NCBI GenBank assembly: GCA_020851655.1
Contig: JADZCI010000065.1
Span: 1-61,430 of the forward strand
Length of the DNA stretch: 61,430 bases
Direction of reading: 5' to 3'
Source of the DNA: Bryobacterales bacterium
Lineage (GTDB): Bacteria; Acidobacteriota; Terriglobia; Bryobacterales; Bryobacteraceae
The stretch's first letter is position 1, and each line of letters begins with the position of its first letter. The notes under the pieces are model-generated. The model was not told the origin of the DNA. It was given only the letters and a program-made list of their open reading frames with translations, and did no database searches. The translations under genes were made by a program, and so were the position numbers. Below, piece by piece: positions 8,235 through 25,349 of this stretch.

Positions 8235-9136
8235 GCCTGGGCGCCGCGGTGGGCGCCATGGCGTGGGCGCAGGACTGCTCGCCAGCGCGCGGTCTGTCCG
8301 AGGAAGAGCGGCGCCTTGGCTGGATCGCACTTTCCGGCCAAGGGGCCAAGCCACTTTGGACGGGCGGGGTTGGAAGTGCGCGTCCCGATGCGGCCTGGAA
8401 GTTTGAAGGCGCGTGCCTGCATCTGGCCGATCCGGGCCGGGGCGGGTCGCTCTATTCGGCCGAAAGCTTTGCTGATTTCGACCTGGAGTTCGAGTGGCGG
8501 ATTTCCCGGGGCGGCAATTCCGGGCTCAAGTACGCGTGTGTCGTGGGCTTGATTCATCCCGACTATTACAAGTACCTGTTCAAGCCGGTGGCATTGACGC
8601 TGGGCCTCTCGCTCGTTTTGCTGCTGGCGCTTGGGTGGGCGATTCTCTCCGGGCGGGGCGTGCTCGGCGGGAAGTGGGGCCGGCGGGCCGGGTGGGCTGT
8701 CGCGGGGCTGCTGTTGCTGTGGTGCGGGCTGCAAGCCGCCACGCTGATTCGCGGGTACCGTCATGCCAAGACCCATCCGCCGGGCCTCGAATACCAGGTG
8801 ACGGACGACGAAAGCAACGAGGACGCGCTGTCGCTGGCCACACACCGCAGTGCGGCGCTCTACGACCTGCTCGCGCCGGCGGCGGGGCCGGGCGCCAAGC
8901 CGGATGAGTTTCACCGGAGCCGGGTGCTCGTCCAGGGCAATCACGTAGAGCACTGGCTGGATGGCCGGAAGGTGCTGGAGTACACGCTGGGTTCACCCGA
9001 GTTGCGCCACGCCATTGCCGGAAGCAAGTTTTCCGGTCTGCCGGTGATGGCCGAAAAACAATCCGGCCTGCTCGAGTTGCAGAATCACGGCAACGAAGTC
9101 TGGTTCCGGAATCTGCGCATCAGGCGGTTGCCGTAG
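8201..9136 (+). CDS. DUF1080 protein interrupted by a two-helix membrane insertion
   Basis: A 311-residue protein with a signal peptide (RIVLFVSLGAAVGAMAWAQ) and the DUF1080 / 3-keto-disaccharide hydrolase pattern on both ends. The first half has WKFEGACLHLAD, FADFDLEFEWRISRGGNSGLKY; the second half has GLEYQVTDD and ends LLELQNHGNEVWFRNLRIRRL. Between residues of about 114 and 190, where normal members continue directly, there are about 75 extra residues. These include two long hydrophobic helices (about 128-148 and 163-186) joined by a basic loop. The active-site halves would thus flank a membrane hairpin. The reading frame is uninterrupted, so this is an insertion and not a frameshift. ATG 8201 overlaps the preceding gene by 34 nt. 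Confidence 0.8.
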   Translation: MELASRIVLFVSLGAAVGAMAWAQDCSPARGLSEEERRLGWIALSGQGAKPLWTGGVGSARPDAAWKFEGACLHLADPGRGGSLYSAESFADFDLEFEWRISRGGNSGLKYACVVGLIHPDYYKYLFKPVALTLGLSLVLLLALGWAILSGRGVLGGKWGRRAGWAVAGLLLLWCGLQAATLIRGYRHAKTHPPGLEYQVTDDESNEDALSLATHRSAALYDLLAPAAGPGAKPDEFHRSRVLVQGNHVEHWLDGRKVLEYTLGSPELRHAIAGSKFSGLPVMAEKQSGLLELQNHGNEVWFRNLRIRRLP

Positions 9137-9141
9137 GGCGC

Positions 9142-9810
9142 TTATTTCGCCGCGGGCGTACGCGTCTTGAAAGTCTTCTTGTCGAACAGTTCGATCAGGC
9201 CCGCTTCGATGTCCGCCAATACCTGCGCCGGCGGCCGTGACGCATCGACGCGGACGGTATTAGCGGGTTTGTACCAGGAGTTGAGAAACGTCTCTTCTTC
9301 GTGATACTGCCTGAGCCTGCGCTCGATGTTGGCGGGGGTGTCATCGGCGCGCTTACGCTTCAAGAGCCGCTGTCGAACCACGTCATCCGGAGCCTCCAGC
9401 ACAACCACCTTCGGGGCTTCGAGCCCGTGCTGCGCGACGAAGGTATCAAGATACTTGGCCTGCGCCTCGGAAACCGGGTAGCCGTCCAGGACGAATCCCC
9501 GGCCGGCATCGGGCTGGCCCGCCCGCGCACGGATGAGATCGATCGCCGCCTGGTCGCCGAGAAGTTCGCCCGAGGCGATGGCGCCCTGGAGCGGGTCGGA
9601 TTTCTGCTGGCCCTTCTGGGCGTTCAGCAGTTGGGCGACAGAGATGACGGGGATCTTGTATTTCCGGCTCAGGCGTTCGGCTTGGGTGGTCTTGCCGCTT
9701 CCCGGGGCGCCTACCAGGATGACGACTTGTCCAAGGCCAAGCGGCGGGCGCGGTTCAGCGTTGAGAGCCAGGCTGATCGCGACGATGATCATGCACTGCA
9801 ACAGGGACAC
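9142..9810 (-). CDS. Adenylate kinase-like protein with N-terminal signal/anchor
   Basis: A 222-residue P-loop NMP-kinase. Walker A is GAPGSGKTTQ; the AMP-binding region and the short LID (RKRADDTPANIERRL) are recognisable, and the end of the fold is at about 200. Two oddities. First, the kinase is preceded by a hydrophobic segment (MIIVAISLALNAEPRPP) that looks like a signal peptide or anchor. Second, the normally invariant DGFPR loop is DGYPVS, so the Arg that holds the AMP phosphate is missing. The GTG at 9810 is used as start (ATG at 9792 is the alternative). It is therefore unlikely to be the housekeeping Adk, which normally sits in the ribosomal protein cluster. TAAACT lies 6 nt upstream of the GTG. 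Confidence 0.75.
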   Translation of the reverse strand: MSLLQCMIIVAISLALNAEPRPPLGLGQVVILVGAPGSGKTTQAERLSRKYKIPVISVAQLLNAQKGQQKSDPLQGAIASGELLGDQAAIDLIRARAGQPDAGRGFVLDGYPVSEAQAKYLDTFVAQHGLEAPKVVVLEAPDDVVRQRLLKRKRADDTPANIERRLRQYHEEETFLNSWYKPANTVRVDASRPPAQVLADIEAGLIELFDKKTFKTRTPAAK

Positions 9811-9816
9811 GCTCCA

Positions 9817-9822
9817 AGTTTA
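9817..9822 (-). promoter_or_regulatory. Candidate -10 hexamer for a leaderless mRNA
   Basis: Read on the minus strand it is TAAACT, six bases before the GTG of the adenylate-kinase-like gene. The arrangement is the same as for the ferredoxin, argS and thioredoxin-like genes in this window. A -35 element is not evident. Confidence 0.3.
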
Positions 9823-9934
9823 TCCGGCAAAGGCCCGGATGCGTAACAAAACTGAACTAGACAGGAACTTGCCCCGGTCTTTGACCGTAGTCCAGTTTGG
9901 ACGAAAAACCGCCATCGCAGGGGAGGTTTGCCGA

Positions 9935-12388
9935 ATGACGCCATGGACGCACGTCTTGCGAGGACTGCGCCGCTCGCCTTCTTTCACGGTCATTTCTCTG
10001 GTGACTTTGGCATTGGGCATCGGGGCGAACTCAGCCATCTTCAGCGTGATCAACAGCGTGCTGTTGAAGCCGCTGCCGTACCCGGATGCCGGCAGGCTGG
10101 TTTCCATCTGGCAAACGGTGAGCGGTCTCAATATGACGGAGCTGAATGCGTCGCCGGCAACGTATTTTACGTACCGGGAAGAGGGGCGGTCGTTTGAGGA
10201 GAGCGGCATCTGGCGCAGGGAGTCGGCGACGGTCACCGGCAACGGCGAACCGGAGAATGTCCGCTGCCTGATGGTCACCGATGGGGTGTTGCCGGTTATC
10301 GGAATCAAGCCGGAACGAGGGCGCTGGTTTACGAGGCAGGACGACTCGCCGGACGCGCCGGCGGCGGTGATCCTGACCCACGGATACTGGCAGCGGCGGT
10401 TTGGCGGAGCGCCGGAGGCGATCGGAAAACGCCTGATTATCAAGGGCCAGGCGCACGACATCATCGGGGTCATGCCGGAGACGTTCCGTTTCATGGACTA
10501 CCGGATGGACCTGATCCGGCCGTTGCAGATCAAGCGCGGCGAGGTTTTCGTCGGCAACTTCAGCTACCAGGCGGTTGCGCGGCTCAAGCCAGGGGTCACG
10601 ATCGCGCAGGCCAACGCCGACGTGGCGCGCATGATCCCGATGTTGGGATCGAAGTTCAAGCCGGCGCCCGGGATGAGCCCCAAGATGCTGGAAGAGATTC
10701 GTCTGGGGCCGGATGTCCGGCCACTCAAGCGTGACGTTGTGCGGGACATCGGCAAGGTTTTGTGGGTGGTGATGGCTACGGTGGGACTGGTGCTCTTCAT
10801 TGCCTGCGCGAACGTCGCGAACCTGCTCCTGGTGCGCGGCGAGAGCCGCCAGCGCGAACTCGCGGTGCGAACGGCGCTGGGCGCGGGATGGGGCCGGCTG
10901 GCCCGCCTGCTGCTTGCCGAGAGCGTCCTGCTCGGGATTGCGGGCGGGTTGCTCGGGCTGGGCGTGGCCTACGGCGCCATCCGCGCGCTGGCCGCGTTTG
11001 GGCCTACGCAGTTGCCGCGGCTGAGCGAGATTACCATTGACGGCCGGGTCCTGGCGTTTACCTTCCTGATATCGGTGGCCGCCGGGTTCCTGTTTGGATT
11101 GCTGCCGGTCATCAAGTATGCGCGGCCGCGAGTTACGGCTGCGTTGCATGGCGGCCGGACCATGAGCCACGGCAAGGAGCGCCTGCGGGCGCGCAATGTC
11201 CTGGTTGTCACGCAGATCGCTTTCGCCCTGGTGCTGCTGGTGAGTTCGGGGTTGATGATTCGAACCCTGATGGCGATGCGCCATGTGGATCCGGGCTTTG
11301 TGCGGCCCGATGAGATTCTCACCATGCGTCTGGCGATCGCTCCGGCGGACGTGAAGGATGAGAAGCGCGTGGCGCGGATGCATCACGACATCCTCGATAA
11401 GATCTCCACGATACCGGGTGTCAGTTCGGCGGCGCTGGCGAACGGGATCACCATGGATGGCTATGACAGCAACGACCCGATCTATGCCGAAGGCAAGCCC
11501 ATCGCGGACGATCAACTGCCGCCCATCCGGCGCTACAAGCACATTTCGCCAGGCGTGTTTCGCACGATGGGCAGCCGTTTGATCGCCGGGCGGGACTTCA
11601 ACTGGACGGATATACACGAGTTGCGCCCGGTGGTGCTGGTTTCAGAAAACCTGGCGGTGGAGTTATGGGGCGGCGCCGCGGCGGCCCTCGGCAAACGGGT
11701 GCGGGAAAACCCGAAGGGCGTGTGGCGCGAAGTGGTTGGCGTGGTAGCTCAGGAGCGCGACAACGGAGTGGATCAGAAGGCCCCTACCATCGCGTATTGG
11801 CCGCTGCTGGTTGCCAACTTCTGGGGGCAGCCGCTTGAGGTTCAGTACAGCCTCAGGGTGGCGATCCGCAGCGCCCGGACGGGTACAGCGGGCTTGTTGA
11901 AAGACGTACAGCAGGCGGTCTGGTCCGTGAATCCCAATATTCCGCTCGCCGATGTCCGCACGGTTGGGGAAATCTACGATCAGTCCATGGCGCGTACATC
12001 CTTCGCGCTGGTGCTGCTTTCGATTGCGGCGGCGCTGGCGCTGCTGCTGGGGGTTGTCGGCATCTATGGGGTGGTTTCCTACTCGGTGACGCAGAGGACC
12101 CGGGAGATCGGGATTCGGATGGCGCTGGGCGCTGAAGGGCGGGCGGTGCGGCGCATGTTTTTGGGGCAAGGCTTGGTACTGGCCGGATGTGGCGTCGCGC
12201 TGGGATTGGTGGCGGCGGCGCCGCTCAGCCGGTTGATGCAGGCGCTGCTGTTCGGCGTCAGTCCTCTCGATCCGGCGACCTATGCGGGCGTGGCGGCGGT
12301 CCTGTTGTGTGCCGCAGCCCTGGCAACCTATGTGCCTTCGCGGCGCGCGACTTCTGTCGCCGCCGCGGCGGCGCTTCGCGCGGAGTGA
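9935..12388 (+). CDS. ADOP-type (acidobacterial duplicated orphan) ABC permease, MacB/FtsX family
   Basis: An 817-residue integral membrane protein made of two MacB_PCD-FtsX units. The first TM lies at about 18-40 (LVTLALGIGANSAIFSVINSVLL, the ADOP hallmark), and FtsX unit 1 is at about 275-390 (ACANVANLLLVRGESRQRE). A central TM at about 420 starts the second periplasmic domain, and FtsX unit 2 is at about 685-810 (SVTQRTREIGIRMALGA). No ABC ATPase gene is adjacent, as expected for this 'orphan' class. By homology it exports or mechanically handles an unknown substrate across the inner membrane. ATG 9935 is chosen because GGGGAGG precedes it by 7 nt; the open frame upstream overlaps the divergent kinase gene. 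Confidence 0.92.
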   Translation: MTPWTHVLRGLRRSPSFTVISLVTLALGIGANSAIFSVINSVLLKPLPYPDAGRLVSIWQTVSGLNMTELNASPATYFTYREEGRSFEESGIWRRESATVTGNGEPENVRCLMVTDGVLPVIGIKPERGRWFTRQDDSPDAPAAVILTHGYWQRRFGGAPEAIGKRLIIKGQAHDIIGVMPETFRFMDYRMDLIRPLQIKRGEVFVGNFSYQAVARLKPGVTIAQANADVARMIPMLGSKFKPAPGMSPKMLEEIRLGPDVRPLKRDVVRDIGKVLWVVMATVGLVLFIACANVANLLLVRGESRQRELAVRTALGAGWGRLARLLLAESVLLGIAGGLLGLGVAYGAIRALAAFGPTQLPRLSEITIDGRVLAFTFLISVAAGFLFGLLPVIKYARPRVTAALHGGRTMSHGKERLRARNVLVVTQIAFALVLLVSSGLMIRTLMAMRHVDPGFVRPDEILTMRLAIAPADVKDEKRVARMHHDILDKISTIPGVSSAALANGITMDGYDSNDPIYAEGKPIADDQLPPIRRYKHISPGVFRTMGSRLIAGRDFNWTDIHELRPVVLVSENLAVELWGGAAAALGKRVRENPKGVWREVVGVVAQERDNGVDQKAPTIAYWPLLVANFWGQPLEVQYSLRVAIRSARTGTAGLLKDVQQAVWSVNPNIPLADVRTVGEIYDQSMARTSFALVLLSIAAALALLLGVVGIYGVVSYSVTQRTREIGIRMALGAEGRAVRRMFLGQGLVLAGCGVALGLVAAAPLSRLMQALLFGVSPLDPATYAGVAAVLLCAAALATYVPSRRATSVAAAAALRAE

Positions 12389-12534
12389 GTTATCCAGCTA
12401 AGAATCAACGGTATAGATCGGCCGTGGACGGCGCTTGGGGCTTTGTGGTAGGCTGAGGGTTCGTTCTTAACAAGATCGAGATCCCCTTGGGAGGCTGAGC
12501 CTGTTTGGGTTTGGCCGTTTGAACCAGTCAACAC
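12389..12534 (+). promoter_or_regulatory. Leader and presumed promoter region of rplA operon
   Basis: 146 nt between the ADOP permease and rplA. A weak promoter-like pair can be drawn (TTGTGG at 12443-12448, 18-nt spacer, TTAACA at 12467-12472). A G-rich segment, TTGGGAGGCTGAGCCTG, follows at about 12487-12503 and can fold on itself (GGCT/AGCC). L1 normally represses its own operon by binding the leader mRNA; whether this leader holds that site cannot be told by eye. There is no trace of rplK here. Confidence 0.35.
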
Positions 12535-13242
12535 ATGGCAAATAAACCAGGCAAGAAGTATCTTGCCGCGTCCAATCAAGTCGAGGCGCGGCCCTACAAT
12601 CTGGAAGACGCGATTCCGCTGATCCAGAAGATCAAGTACTCCAAGTTCGACGAGACGGTTGAAGTCCACATGCGGCTTGGCGTGGACCCGAAGCATGCCG
12701 ACCAGAACGTTCGCGGAACGGTTGTGCTGCCGAACGGTCTGGGCAAGTCCAAGCGCGTTCTGGTGGTGACCTCCGGCGACAAGCTTCGCGAAGCGGAGGC
12801 GGCGGGCGCCGATTTCATCGGCGGCGAAGATATGATCGCCCGGATTCAGTCCGAGAACTGGCTGGACTTCGATGCGGTGGTCGCCAGCCCGGACATGATG
12901 CGGTCGATGGCGAAAGTGGCCAAGTTGCTGGGACCTCGCGGCTTGATGCCGAACCCCAAGACGGGCACGGTCACGCAGGATATTTCGAAGGCGGTTCAGG
13001 AAGTCAAGGCCGGCAAAGTGGAGTTTCGCGTGGACAAGACCGGCGTCGTCCATGCTCCAGTGGGCAAGCTCAGCTTCGCCAAAGAGAAGCTGTTGGAGAA
13101 CGCCAATACTCTGATTCAGGCGGTGATTCGAGCCAAGCCGGCGGCAGCCAAGGGCAAGTACGTGAAGAGCGCCACCGTGTGCTCGACCATGGGGCCCGGC
13201 GTCAGCCTGGATGTGACCGGATACAATCAGCGCGTCGCCTAA
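12535..13242 (+). CDS. rplA: 50S ribosomal protein L1
   Basis: A 235-residue protein of normal length for bacterial L1, part of the mobile L1 stalk of the large subunit and often translational repressor of its own operon. Recognisable segments are [41 protein letters not shown] and the highly conserved [17 protein letters not shown], with the C-terminal [20 protein letters not shown]. It is the first gene of rplA-rplJ-rplL-rpoB-rpoC. Unusually, the gene before it is a permease rather than rplK, so it needs its own promoter. Confidence 0.97.
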   Translation: MANKPGKKYLAASNQVEARPYNLEDAIPLIQKIKYSKFDETVEVHMRLGVDPKHADQNVRGTVVLPNGLGKSKRVLVVTSGDKLREAEAAGADFIGGEDMIARIQSENWLDFDAVVASPDMMRSMAKVAKLLGPRGLMPNPKTGTVTQDISKAVQEVKAGKVEFRVDKTGVVHAPVGKLSFAKEKLLENANTLIQAVIRAKPAAAKGKYVKSATVCSTMGPGVSLDVTGYNQRVA

Positions 13243-13264
13243 GCCGCGGCGCAGAGGTCAAATC

Positions 13265-13792
13265 ATGAAATCCAGAAAAAAGAAGCAGGAAGACCTTGAC
13301 GCCTTGCGCGCCAGGCTGGGGAAGTCGCCCACGATCTTTGTGGCGGGTTTCAATAAGCTGACCGTGGCGCAGGATTTTGAGCTCCGCAAGACGGTTCGCG
13401 GAGCGGGCGGGCGTTACCAGGTTCTGAAGAACACCATCGCGGAGAAGGCGTCGGCGGGTTCGAACGCCGCAGGCGCGCTGGCGGGCCTGACGGGCATGAA
13501 TGCAATGGCGCTCACCGAAGGCGATCCGGTGGCGTTGGCCAAGGCGCTGAGCAAGTACGCCAAGGATAATCCGACATTCACGTTCAAAGTGGGCGTAGTC
13601 GAAGGGCGTGTCGTCGACGTGAAGGCGATCAACGATCTTTCGAGCCTGCCTCCGAAGGAAGAGATTTACGCCAAGCTGCTGTACCTGATCAATGCTCCGG
13701 CGCAGCGGCTGGTTACGGCCTTGAACGGCGCCGGCCGCAATGTCGCGGCCGTGCTGGATCAGGGCGTCCAGAACAACAAGTTTTCGGCCTGA
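13265..13792 (+). CDS. rplJ: 50S ribosomal protein L10
   Basis: A 175-residue L10, base of the L7/L12 stalk. It binds 23S rRNA through its N-terminal domain and carries L7/L12 dimers on its C-terminal helix (the segment [31 protein letters not shown] is typical). The N-terminus is unusual in being very basic ([21 protein letters not shown]) where most L10 proteins begin MNRAEK-like. GAGGT precedes the ATG by 5 nt. It lies 22 nt after rplA and 52 nt before rplL. Confidence 0.96.
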   Translation: MKSRKKKQEDLDALRARLGKSPTIFVAGFNKLTVAQDFELRKTVRGAGGRYQVLKNTIAEKASAGSNAAGALAGLTGMNAMALTEGDPVALAKALSKYAKDNPTFTFKVGVVEGRVVDVKAINDLSSLPPKEEIYAKLLYLINAPAQRLVTALNGAGRNVAAVLDQGVQNNKFSA

Positions 13793-13844
13793 GGTCAAGT
13801 CTGAAGGTCAACGAGTTACAACCGAGAGGGAGTCACACACGAAA

Positions 13845-14228
13845 ATGGCAGACATCAACGCAATTGCAGAACAAATCCAGGGCCTGACGCTGCTGGAAGC
13901 TTCGCAGCTGGTAAAGCTGCTGGAAGAGAAGCTGGGCGTGTCGGCGGCCGCGGCGGCGGTCGCTGTCGCGGGTCCGGCCGCGGCGGGTCCGGCGGCCGCG
14001 GCACCGGCTGAAGAGAAAACCGAGTTCACCGTGGTTCTTACCTCGGTTGGCGCGAACAAGATCAATGTCATCAAAGCGGTTCGTGAAGTGACCAGCCTGG
14101 GCTTGAAGGAAGCCAAGGACTTGGTCGAAGCCGCCCCCAAGCCTGTGAAGGAAGGCGTCAACAAGGAAGAGGCCGAGGCGATCAAGAAGAAGTTCGTCGA
14201 CGCCGGCGCGGCCGTCGAGATCAAGTAG
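13845..14228 (+). CDS. rplL: 50S ribosomal protein L7/L12
   Basis: A 127-residue acidic protein with the L12 architecture. It has an N-terminal dimerisation helix pair ([19 protein letters not shown]), a flexible Ala/Pro-rich hinge (about 32-57, [20 protein letters not shown] type) and the globular C-terminal domain ([42 protein letters not shown]). It recruits translation factors to the ribosome. The ATG at 13845 is the family start. The frame is open upstream into rplJ, but that part does not resemble L12. Confidence 0.97.
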   Translation: MADINAIAEQIQGLTLLEASQLVKLLEEKLGVSAAAAAVAVAGPAAAGPAAAAPAEEKTEFTVVLTSVGANKINVIKAVREVTSLGLKEAKDLVEAAPKPVKEGVNKEEAEAIKKKFVDAGAAVEIK

Positions 14229-14288
14229 TCAGTCTCCCTCTCCGCAAACAAGCAGGCGGAGGGTCTTGGCTCCGTCCCGCCCAGGGGC

Positions 14289-14316
14289 AGAGGCAAGCCC
14301 CCGCCTCTTTGTGTTG
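14289..14316 (+). terminator. Weak hairpin/attenuator after rplL
   Basis: AGAGGC (14289-14294) pairs with GCCTCT (14303-14308) around an eight-base loop and is followed by TTTGTGTT. The 6-bp stem and broken T-run suggest partial rather than full termination, consistent with the well-known rplL-rpoB attenuators of other bacteria. Confidence 0.4.
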
Positions 14317-14321
14317 GGGAT

Positions 14322-14350
14322 TTGACACACTTGACACGATTTGGTATTTT
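14322..14350 (+). promoter_or_regulatory. Strong sigma70-type promoter for rpoBC
   Basis: TTGACA at 14322-14327, a 17-bp spacer and TATTTT at 14345-14350: perfect -35, optimal spacing and a good -10. A second TTGACA at 14331-14336 has TTACTA 18 bp downstream, so overlapping promoters are possible. Transcription would start near 14357, giving a leader of about 310 nt before rpoB. Confidence 0.65.
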
Positions 14351-14669
14351 GAAATTACTAACGGAACCGAAGCGGGAACCGCTGCGCCTGTGCAACCTTG
14401 TTTTTGGCCGTCCATTTTTGTTCCATTGCGACCCGGCCAATTACCTCTGATGTTCAGCACCGCCACAACCAAGAGACATCTCACGGCTCACCTCGACCGC
14501 GAGCCCAATCTGTCTCATCTTCAACAGGCCCCGGCTTCACCTTCGCAATTCCTGTCCTCGTTTGGTTCCCTGATCCTGCCTTGCTTTTACCCGGGCTGGC
14601 AGATGCAGGCTCTGTAAAACCCTAACCGTCTTGGTTGCGCGGCTATGACGGCCGCCAAGGAGTGGAAGA

Positions 14670-19013
<4,344 letters not shown>

Positions 19014-19034
19014 CAAGGAGGCGATGAGAAAACC

Positions 19035-23270
<4,236 letters not shown>

Positions 23271-23296
23271 TTCCCGGCGCAAGGTGGGTTAACGAA

Positions 23297-23335
23297 CGGC
23301 GGGCGGCCCGCGGGCTTCCCGCCGCTTTCAATTTG
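23297..23335 (+). terminator. Terminator-like hairpin after rpoC
   Basis: CGGCGGG (23297-23303) pairs with CCCGCCG (23318-23324); the loop itself contains the perfect palindrome GCCCGCGGGC. CTTTCAATTT follows. It lies between the convergent rpoC and glycosidase genes and could end transcription of the ribosomal/polymerase operon. The T-tract is imperfect. Confidence 0.5.
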
Positions 23336-25322
23336 TAAGCGCCACGATGGAATGGATGTGCAGCGAATCGACCGCCGTCATGAGACGTCCATCCTTCATG
23401 TCAAACGGCAGCGCCCGGCCTTCTGGCTGCAGCGTCACTTTCGCCGGGCGGGCGGGGAGTTTGACCGCCAGCTGTACCGGCCCGATGGTGGGCACAAAGT
23501 CAATGGCGGAGTAATCTCCGGCCACCTGCATTCCGGTCGAGTTCAGCAGATGAATAAAAGTGGCGCCGCCTTTCGAGCGTACCGAGACTTCAACCGTGGG
23601 AGGCGACTGAACGCGCACCAGCGGATCGACCCTCGGCGCCACCATCCGCTCGACAAACTGGCGCACCGCCGGCGCATGGGTAGCCTTGTAGACGCCGCCG
23701 ATGGGTCCTGGGATAAGCAACACTTCACCACGCCCCACGCTGGCAGAGACAGCGGCGGTAATGCCCGGCTTGGTGGAGTCGTACCCCAGGTAGCGGTTTT
23801 CAAGCGGCTCACCACCGCGAAGTTTCTGCCACAGCCCCTTGACGTTGGCGAGGACTTCGCCGCCGGCGAGATAGGTTTCGACCTGCTCGGGACTGTCCTC
23901 CAACTGAATTCCAGCCGGTGGTCCGAATAAGGCGGCATTCTGCGCGCCGCTGACGACGAGCTTCAAGCCGTCCTTGGCCAGGTCCAGCAGTAAGTCGCGG
24001 GTGCCGGCGCCGATTCCGGTCCACTCCGGAACGACCACCATCTGGTAACGGGTAACTGCGTCTCGCTGGATCTTCCAATCAGGCAGGACGTCCACGGCAT
24101 ATTGATTGGCCACCAGGGCATCGAGCCAGCCCGAGGCAGGGCTGGATGCCCGCCCCCAACCTCCGAACAGCCGGTCTGTCGTGGAATACAGAGACTCCTT
24201 GGAGAAGAGCACCGCGATGTTGGCCAAGCCAAGAGTGTTCTGGCAGTACGGCTGGCGCGTCCGGCAGAAATCGGCGACCTTGCCCATCACTTCTATGTGA
24301 CTCTGTTCGAAGTATCCGCTGCGCGACGGTTGATAGTAGATCTGGAAGCCGCCGCCCTGCGCCAGGACCACCGCGGCTTCCTGCTGCAACTGCGCGGCGG
24401 GCTTATGTACGTGCCCTATGGCGTTTGAATCGGCTTGCTGAAAGCCCCACGCCATGAGATCCCAGGGCTTGCCGGTTTGGGCGAGGTAGCGTCCTTCCAG
24501 TCTTGCATTGGAAATGGCGGCGTTGCCGAGATAGTCGCCCGATAGAAAGTCGACCAGGATTGTGGGTTCCTCCGGAACAAGAGTCGAGTAAAGCCAGTTA
24601 CTAGCCACTTGAAACTTCGGATGGGAGTGATGTAACTCGTCCGCATAGTGTTTGACATAGCGCCGGAATTGCGCGCGGTTGAACTCCAGAAACTCGAGCC
24701 AGTCCGCGTCTCCCTTGACGGGCAGAATTGTCTTTCCCGTGGCTTTCTTCCAGGCCTCGGCGGCCATGGGAGAGTAATCGGGGTAAGTAGCCCAACAATC
24801 GCCGTCGACCCACACGCCGTCCAGATCGTACTTGGTTGCGGCTTCACGCAGTTGCGGAATCATGAGCTGATCGACATACGGTCCGAAGACGGAGGTTTGG
24901 CGGGTTTCGGGCTTGCCGTCCGGCGCGCGGCGCGCCCACGCCGGATGGCGGCGGACTGCTTCGCTGTCCCACACACCGGAGAAATGGATGTAGAGACTGA
25001 CGCCGCGCCGGGCTGTGACTTTTCGCCAGATGGCGAGCGAATCCTTGACGATTCCCGGCGCCGACGGGCCCACTTTCGACGGCCACCCCAACCAGCCCAC
25101 ATGGCCTTTCGAGTCGTACTGCACATAATCCGGCTTGGTGCGGCTGAGAAGCCGGTCCACCATTTCCTCAGTCACGTCCCGCCCCAGCGCGGTGTCCTCT
25201 TCGCTGGGATGCAGGTCAAAGTGGAAGCCGAAGAAGCTCTCCGAGCGGCGGAGGCGAGGCTTGTGCTGGGCCGAAACTGCCCAAGAAAGTAAGGATGCGG
25301 GCAGAAACTCGCGGCGCGTCAT
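23328..25322 (-). CDS. Secreted glycosidase-like protein (hypothetical glycosyl hydrolase 6 type)
   Basis: A 664-residue protein with a Tat-like/lipid-free export signal (MTRREFLPASLLSWAVSAQ). The N-terminal TIM-barrel half resembles the GHL6 / alpha-L-fucosidase-like group. It contains FFGFHFDLHPSEEDTALG, then PDYVQYDSKGHVGW and the DGVWVDGDCWATYPDYSP segment with likely catalytic acids. The middle part (about 375-480) looks like the class I glutamine amidotransferase-like trimerisation domain of family 42 galactosidases (YQMVVVPEWTGIGAGTRDLLLDLA). The C-terminus is beta-rich. The start ATG 25322 is chosen at the signal peptide; the frame is open further up only antisense to the STAS gene. 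Substrate not predictable. Confidence 0.75.
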   Translation of the reverse strand: MTRREFLPASLLSWAVSAQHKPRLRRSESFFGFHFDLHPSEEDTALGRDVTEEMVDRLLSRTKPDYVQYDSKGHVGWLGWPSKVGPSAPGIVKDSLAIWRKVTARRGVSLYIHFSGVWDSEAVRRHPAWARRAPDGKPETRQTSVFGPYVDQLMIPQLREAATKYDLDGVWVDGDCWATYPDYSPMAAEAWKKATGKTILPVKGDADWLEFLEFNRAQFRRYVKHYADELHHSHPKFQVASNWLYSTLVPEEPTILVDFLSGDYLGNAAISNARLEGRYLAQTGKPWDLMAWGFQQADSNAIGHVHKPAAQLQQEAAVVLAQGGGFQIYYQPSRSGYFEQSHIEVMGKVADFCRTRQPYCQNTLGLANIAVLFSKESLYSTTDRLFGGWGRASSPASGWLDALVANQYAVDVLPDWKIQRDAVTRYQMVVVPEWTGIGAGTRDLLLDLAKDGLKLVVSGAQNAALFGPPAGIQLEDSPEQVETYLAGGEVLANVKGLWQKLRGGEPLENRYLGYDSTKPGITAAVSASVGRGEVLLIPGPIGGVYKATHAPAVRQFVERMVAPRVDPLVRVQSPPTVEVSVRSKGGATFIHLLNSTGMQVAGDYSAIDFVPTIGPVQLAVKLPARPAKVTLQPEGRALPFDMKDGRLMTAVDSLHIHSIVALTN

Positions 25323-25349
25323 GCCTACTACAATATAGGAGTCCTTATC

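Larger units (their letters stand above)
14229..14669 (+). promoter_or_regulatory. rplL-rpoB intergenic region with attenuator, promoter and long rpoB leader
   Basis: 441 nt with no convincing gene. In order: a small hairpin followed by a short T-rich run (14289-14316), a near-consensus promoter (14322-14350), then about 310 nt of leader that is noticeably pyrimidine-rich and lower in GC than the flanking genes. A short open frame (14450-14617, 55 codons) is present but has no family look and no clear ribosome site. The last bases before rpoB include CCAAGGAGTGGAAGA, a good Shine-Dalgarno sequence. E. coli also has an attenuator and processing sites in this gap. Confidence 0.6.

Noticed and set aside
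14309..14617. Open frame of 102 codons in the rpoB leader
   Set aside because: No family resemblance, and its start lies before the likely transcription start. The shorter 55-codon part is mentioned only as a possibility.
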